Shown here one piece after another: positions 62,302-64,000 of a stretch of DNA of 64,000 bases. The notes beneath the pieces are model-generated. The model was not told the origin of the DNA and searched no databases. It worked only from the letters and a program-made list of their open reading frames with translations. Made by a program: the position numbers and the translations under genes. Every line of letters starts with the position of its first letter. Within the stretch, counting starts at the first letter, position 1. Origin of the DNA: Rhodospirillum rubrum ATCC 11170 (GTDB lineage: Bacteria > Pseudomonadota > Alphaproteobacteria > Rhodospirillales > Rhodospirillaceae); NCBI RefSeq assembly GCF_000013085.1, contig NC_007643.1, forward strand, positions 3,936,501 through 4,000,500, written 5' to 3'.

Positions 62302-62787
62302 TCAGGCGGCGACGGCCGGATCCATTTGGGCCTGCAGATAGTTTTGCAGACCGGTCAGCTCGATCAGCCGCAGCTGCTGTTCCAGCCAATACAGGTGATC
62401 CTCCTCGGTGTCGTTCAGCAAAGGCAGCAGCGCCTGACGGGTCACGTAATCCTTTTCGGCCTCGCACAGCTTGATGACCCGGCGCAGGTTGGTGACCACC
62501 GTGCGTTCGGTATCGAGATCAAGGGCGAGCATCTCGGGGACATGGCGGCTGGTCGAGGTCGGCGGGCGCTGGCCAAGATCGGGGGTGCCCTCCAGGAACA
62601 AGATGCGCTCGATCAGCACCCGGGCATGCTCGAGTTCCTCTTCCTGCTCGTGCTTGATCCGGGCATGGAGCCGGGGCAGGCCCAGGTCCTTATAGACATG
62701 GGCATGGACGAAATACTGATCGGATGCGGTCATTTCATAGGCGAGCAGGGTGTTGAGCTCGGCCAGGATCGCGGCGTTGCCTTTCAT
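62302..62787 (-). CDS. bfr: Bacterioferritin-like protein lacking the heme-ligand methionine
   Basis: The 161-residue four-helix protein matches bacterioferritin (MKGNAAILAELNTLLAYE, LIERILFLEGTPDLGQ). Ferroxidase ligands Glu18, Glu51, His54, Glu94 and the late Glu128/His131 pair are present, so it should oxidise and store iron. Position 52, the heme-binding Met in classical Bfr, is Leu (EELEHAR). It probably does not bind heme between subunits. It would form a 24-subunit shell alone or with another Bfr. Gene ends 102 bases before the SRP RNA. Confidence 0.92.
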   Translation of the reverse strand: MKGNAAILAELNTLLAYEMTASDQYFVHAHVYKDLGLPRLHARIKHEQEEELEHARVLIERILFLEGTPDLGQRPPTSTSRHVPEMLALDLDTERTVVTNLRRVIKLCEAEKDYVTRQALLPLLNDTEEDHLYWLEQQLRLIELTGLQNYLQAQMDPAVAA

Positions 62788-62993
62788 GTCCCCTCCGGTG
62801 GGCTTAGGGTGAAAACAGGGCCAGGATCCTTAAGTGGGCGACGGCGGCCCGGGCTTACAGGGCCCAGGCGGAAACCATCGCCTTTTCGGGTCAAAAATCC
62901 TGGCCGGGGTCCGGGGAGCGGGTATAAGGAAAAGGAAACCAACGACCGCCGCTTTGGCGCGGTCCGGTGTGGGATACAAGATCCTTGAGCGAC

Positions 62994-63410
62994 ATGCCGC
63001 AGATGACCCTGGACGATCTGGCCGAAAATTTCGCCCTGTTCGACGATTGGGAAGACCGCTACCGCTACATCATCGATCTGGGCAAGAAACTGCCGCCGAT
63101 GCCCGAAGCGGAAAAGACCGAGGCCTCGAAGGTACGGGGCTGCATGAGCCAAGTGTGGCTGGTCGTCCTCCCCGATCCCGGCCCGCCCAAGCGGCTAACC
63201 TTCCATGTCGATTCCGACGCCCACATCGTGCGCGGATTGGCGGCGGTGATGATGATCATCTTTTCGGGCCGCACCCCGGAAGAAATCCTGGCGATCGACG
63301 CCGACGGCATCTTCGCCCGGCTTGGCCTGGACAGCCACATCAGCCCCAACCGCCGCAACGGCGTGGCCAGCATGATCGCCACCATCCAGGCGATGGCCCG
63401 CGCCGCATAA
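62994..63410 (+). CDS. sufE: Sulfur acceptor protein SufE
   Basis: The 138-residue protein has the SufE fold with the sulfur-accepting Cys in SKVRGCMSQVWLV (about residue 50) and the conserved DDWEDRYRYIIDLGKKLPPMP N-terminal helix (seen as WEDRYRYIIDLGKKLP). SufE takes persulfide from SufS for Fe-S cluster assembly. No other suf gene is in the window. Start at ATG 62994; a TTG at 62985 is possible. The upstream gap 62788-62993 shows no gene. Confidence 0.95.
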   Translation: MPQMTLDDLAENFALFDDWEDRYRYIIDLGKKLPPMPEAEKTEASKVRGCMSQVWLVVLPDPGPPKRLTFHVDSDAHIVRGLAAVMMIIFSGRTPEEILAIDADGIFARLGLDSHISPNRRNGVASMIATIQAMARAA

Positions 63411-63421
63411 AGCGGATTGGC

Positions 63422-64000
63422 CTAAGCCGCCGGGCGCAAGGCCCCTTCCAGGGCCTGGATGAAAACCCGCAGCTTGGGCAGGACGAACCGGGCGCTGGGA
63501 TAGACGGCCCAGATCGACAGATCAAGGGCGGCGGCGTCCTCCAGGGTGATCCGCACCAGCCGACCCGCCGCCAGATCGTCGCCGACGTTCCACAAAGCAA
63601 GCAGGGCGATGCCGGCGCCACCCAGGCAGGCGCCGTGCAGGGCTTCGATGCCGTTCGCCGAAAACCGTCCGTTGACCCGCGCCTTGAGATCGCGGCGGTC
63701 GGCCTGGAAGGGCCAATGGGTGGTGCCGGTTTGGGTCAGGCAGTCGTGGCCGGCCAGATCGGCGAGCAGGCGCGGGGTGCCGCGTTCGGCGAGGTAGGCG
63801 GGGGCGGCGCATAACACCCGGGGGCTGGCCGCCACCTTGTGGGCGATCAGGGCGCTATCGCGCAAAACGGCGATGCGGATCGCCAGATCGGCGCCGGTGG
63901 CGACGATATCGACAACCGCGTCATTGAGATCAAGATCGATGCGCAGCTCGGGATGGGCGCGCAGCAAGCCGGGAATCAGCGGGGCGATGATCTTGCGGCC
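63422..64000 (-). CDS. LysR family transcriptional regulator, C-terminal part
   Basis: Only the effector-binding domain and the C-terminus are visible; the gene continues past the window end. The frame shows IIAPLIPGLLRAHPELRIDLDL, LIAHKVAASPRVLCAAPAYLA and GIALLALWNVGDDLAAGRLV, matching LysR regulators of the cluster that often control neighbouring oxidoreductase genes (IAPLIPGLLRAHPELRI seen near the window edge). The DNA-binding domain is outside the window. It is convergent with sufE. Confidence 0.88.
   Translation of the reverse strand, partial: GRKIIAPLIPGLLRAHPELRIDLDLNDAVVDIVATGADLAIRIAVLRDSALIAHKVAASPRVLCAAPAYLAERGTPRLLADLAGHDCLTQTGTTHWPFQADRRDLKARVNGRFSANGIEALHGACLGGAGIALLALWNVGDDLAAGRLVRITLEDAAALDLSIWAVYPSARFVLPKLRVFIQALEGALRPAA

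Noticed and set aside
1-64000. CRISPR arrays, tRNA or rRNA genes, prophage
   Set aside because: No regular spacer-repeat arrays, tRNA cloverleaf patterns, rRNA signatures or phage structural genes were seen; ffs is the only RNA gene recognised with confidence.

Overview
The window is high-GC DNA with long, tightly packed ORFs, many ATGA-type gene overlaps and alphaproteobacterial gene families and gene order. The gene content fits a Rhodospirillales bacterium such as Rhodospirillum; that name is an inference, and no database was consulted.

Layout. (1) 1-2.6 kb: start of GTP-type PEP carboxykinase (pckG, cut by the window edge), a HugZ-like flavin/heme protein, and a copper pair (DUF2946 protein and PCu(A)C chaperone). 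(2) 2.8-5.2 kb: two-component system ChvI/ChvG. (3) 5.3-13.6 kb, plus strand: pyrF, trpF, a DUF3422 membrane protein, trpB, trpA, accD and folC, interrupted by a minus-strand hypothetical gene. (4) 13.6-24.8 kb, minus strand: methyltransferase, trxA, addA, addB, murU, amgK, tsaE. (5) 24.9-28.4 kb, an accessory island: ferredoxin-NADP reductase, PadR regulator with a strong palindromic operator, and an IS1111-type IS110 element. (6) 28.4-36.9 kb, minus strand: divL (a tyrosine replaces the phospho-accepting histidine), ahcY, then the regulatory PTS genes ptsI, ptsH, manX, rapZ, hprK. (7) 37-41 kb: secreted RNase T2, a second DUF2946 protein, a TonB-dependent copper receptor. (8) 41.2-45 kb: an ABC importer with an NMT1/THI5-type binding protein. 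(9) 45-51 kb: unknown periplasmic protein, GNAT enzyme, a cyclic-nucleotide-binding/TPR fusion coupled to an FGGY kinase. (10) 51-54.7 kb: double cold-shock protein, stand-alone Lrp ligand domain, and an Aer-like receptor split into PAS and MCP genes. (11) 54.7-57.4 kb: rocD, an arginine dihydrolase-like enzyme and a divergent Lrp regulator. (12) 57.5-64 kb: two envelope proteins, recR-ybaB-dnaX, SRP RNA (ffs), a bacterioferritin, sufE and a LysR regulator cut by the window end.

How parts fit. HprK, RapZ, ManX-type EIIA, HPr and EI form a sugar-permease-free phosphorelay that in other alphaproteobacteria is linked to ChvG/ChvI. The blocks in regions 3-6 are syntenic in many relatives; here they read as one roughly 32-kb inversion relative to chvI-chvG. 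The arginine cluster can be read as a catabolic module (arginine to ornithine to glutamate semialdehyde) under its own Lrp regulator. Copper appears at two loci, each with a DUF2946 protein.

The most noteworthy non-coding signals are a dispersed ~60-bp palindromic repeat present in five copies, two of which meet the stop codon of the neighbouring gene; three 41-bp hairpin repeats in front of trpB; a possible guide-RNA region in the IS1111 element; and intrinsic terminators placed just ahead of murU and of the gene at 45131.
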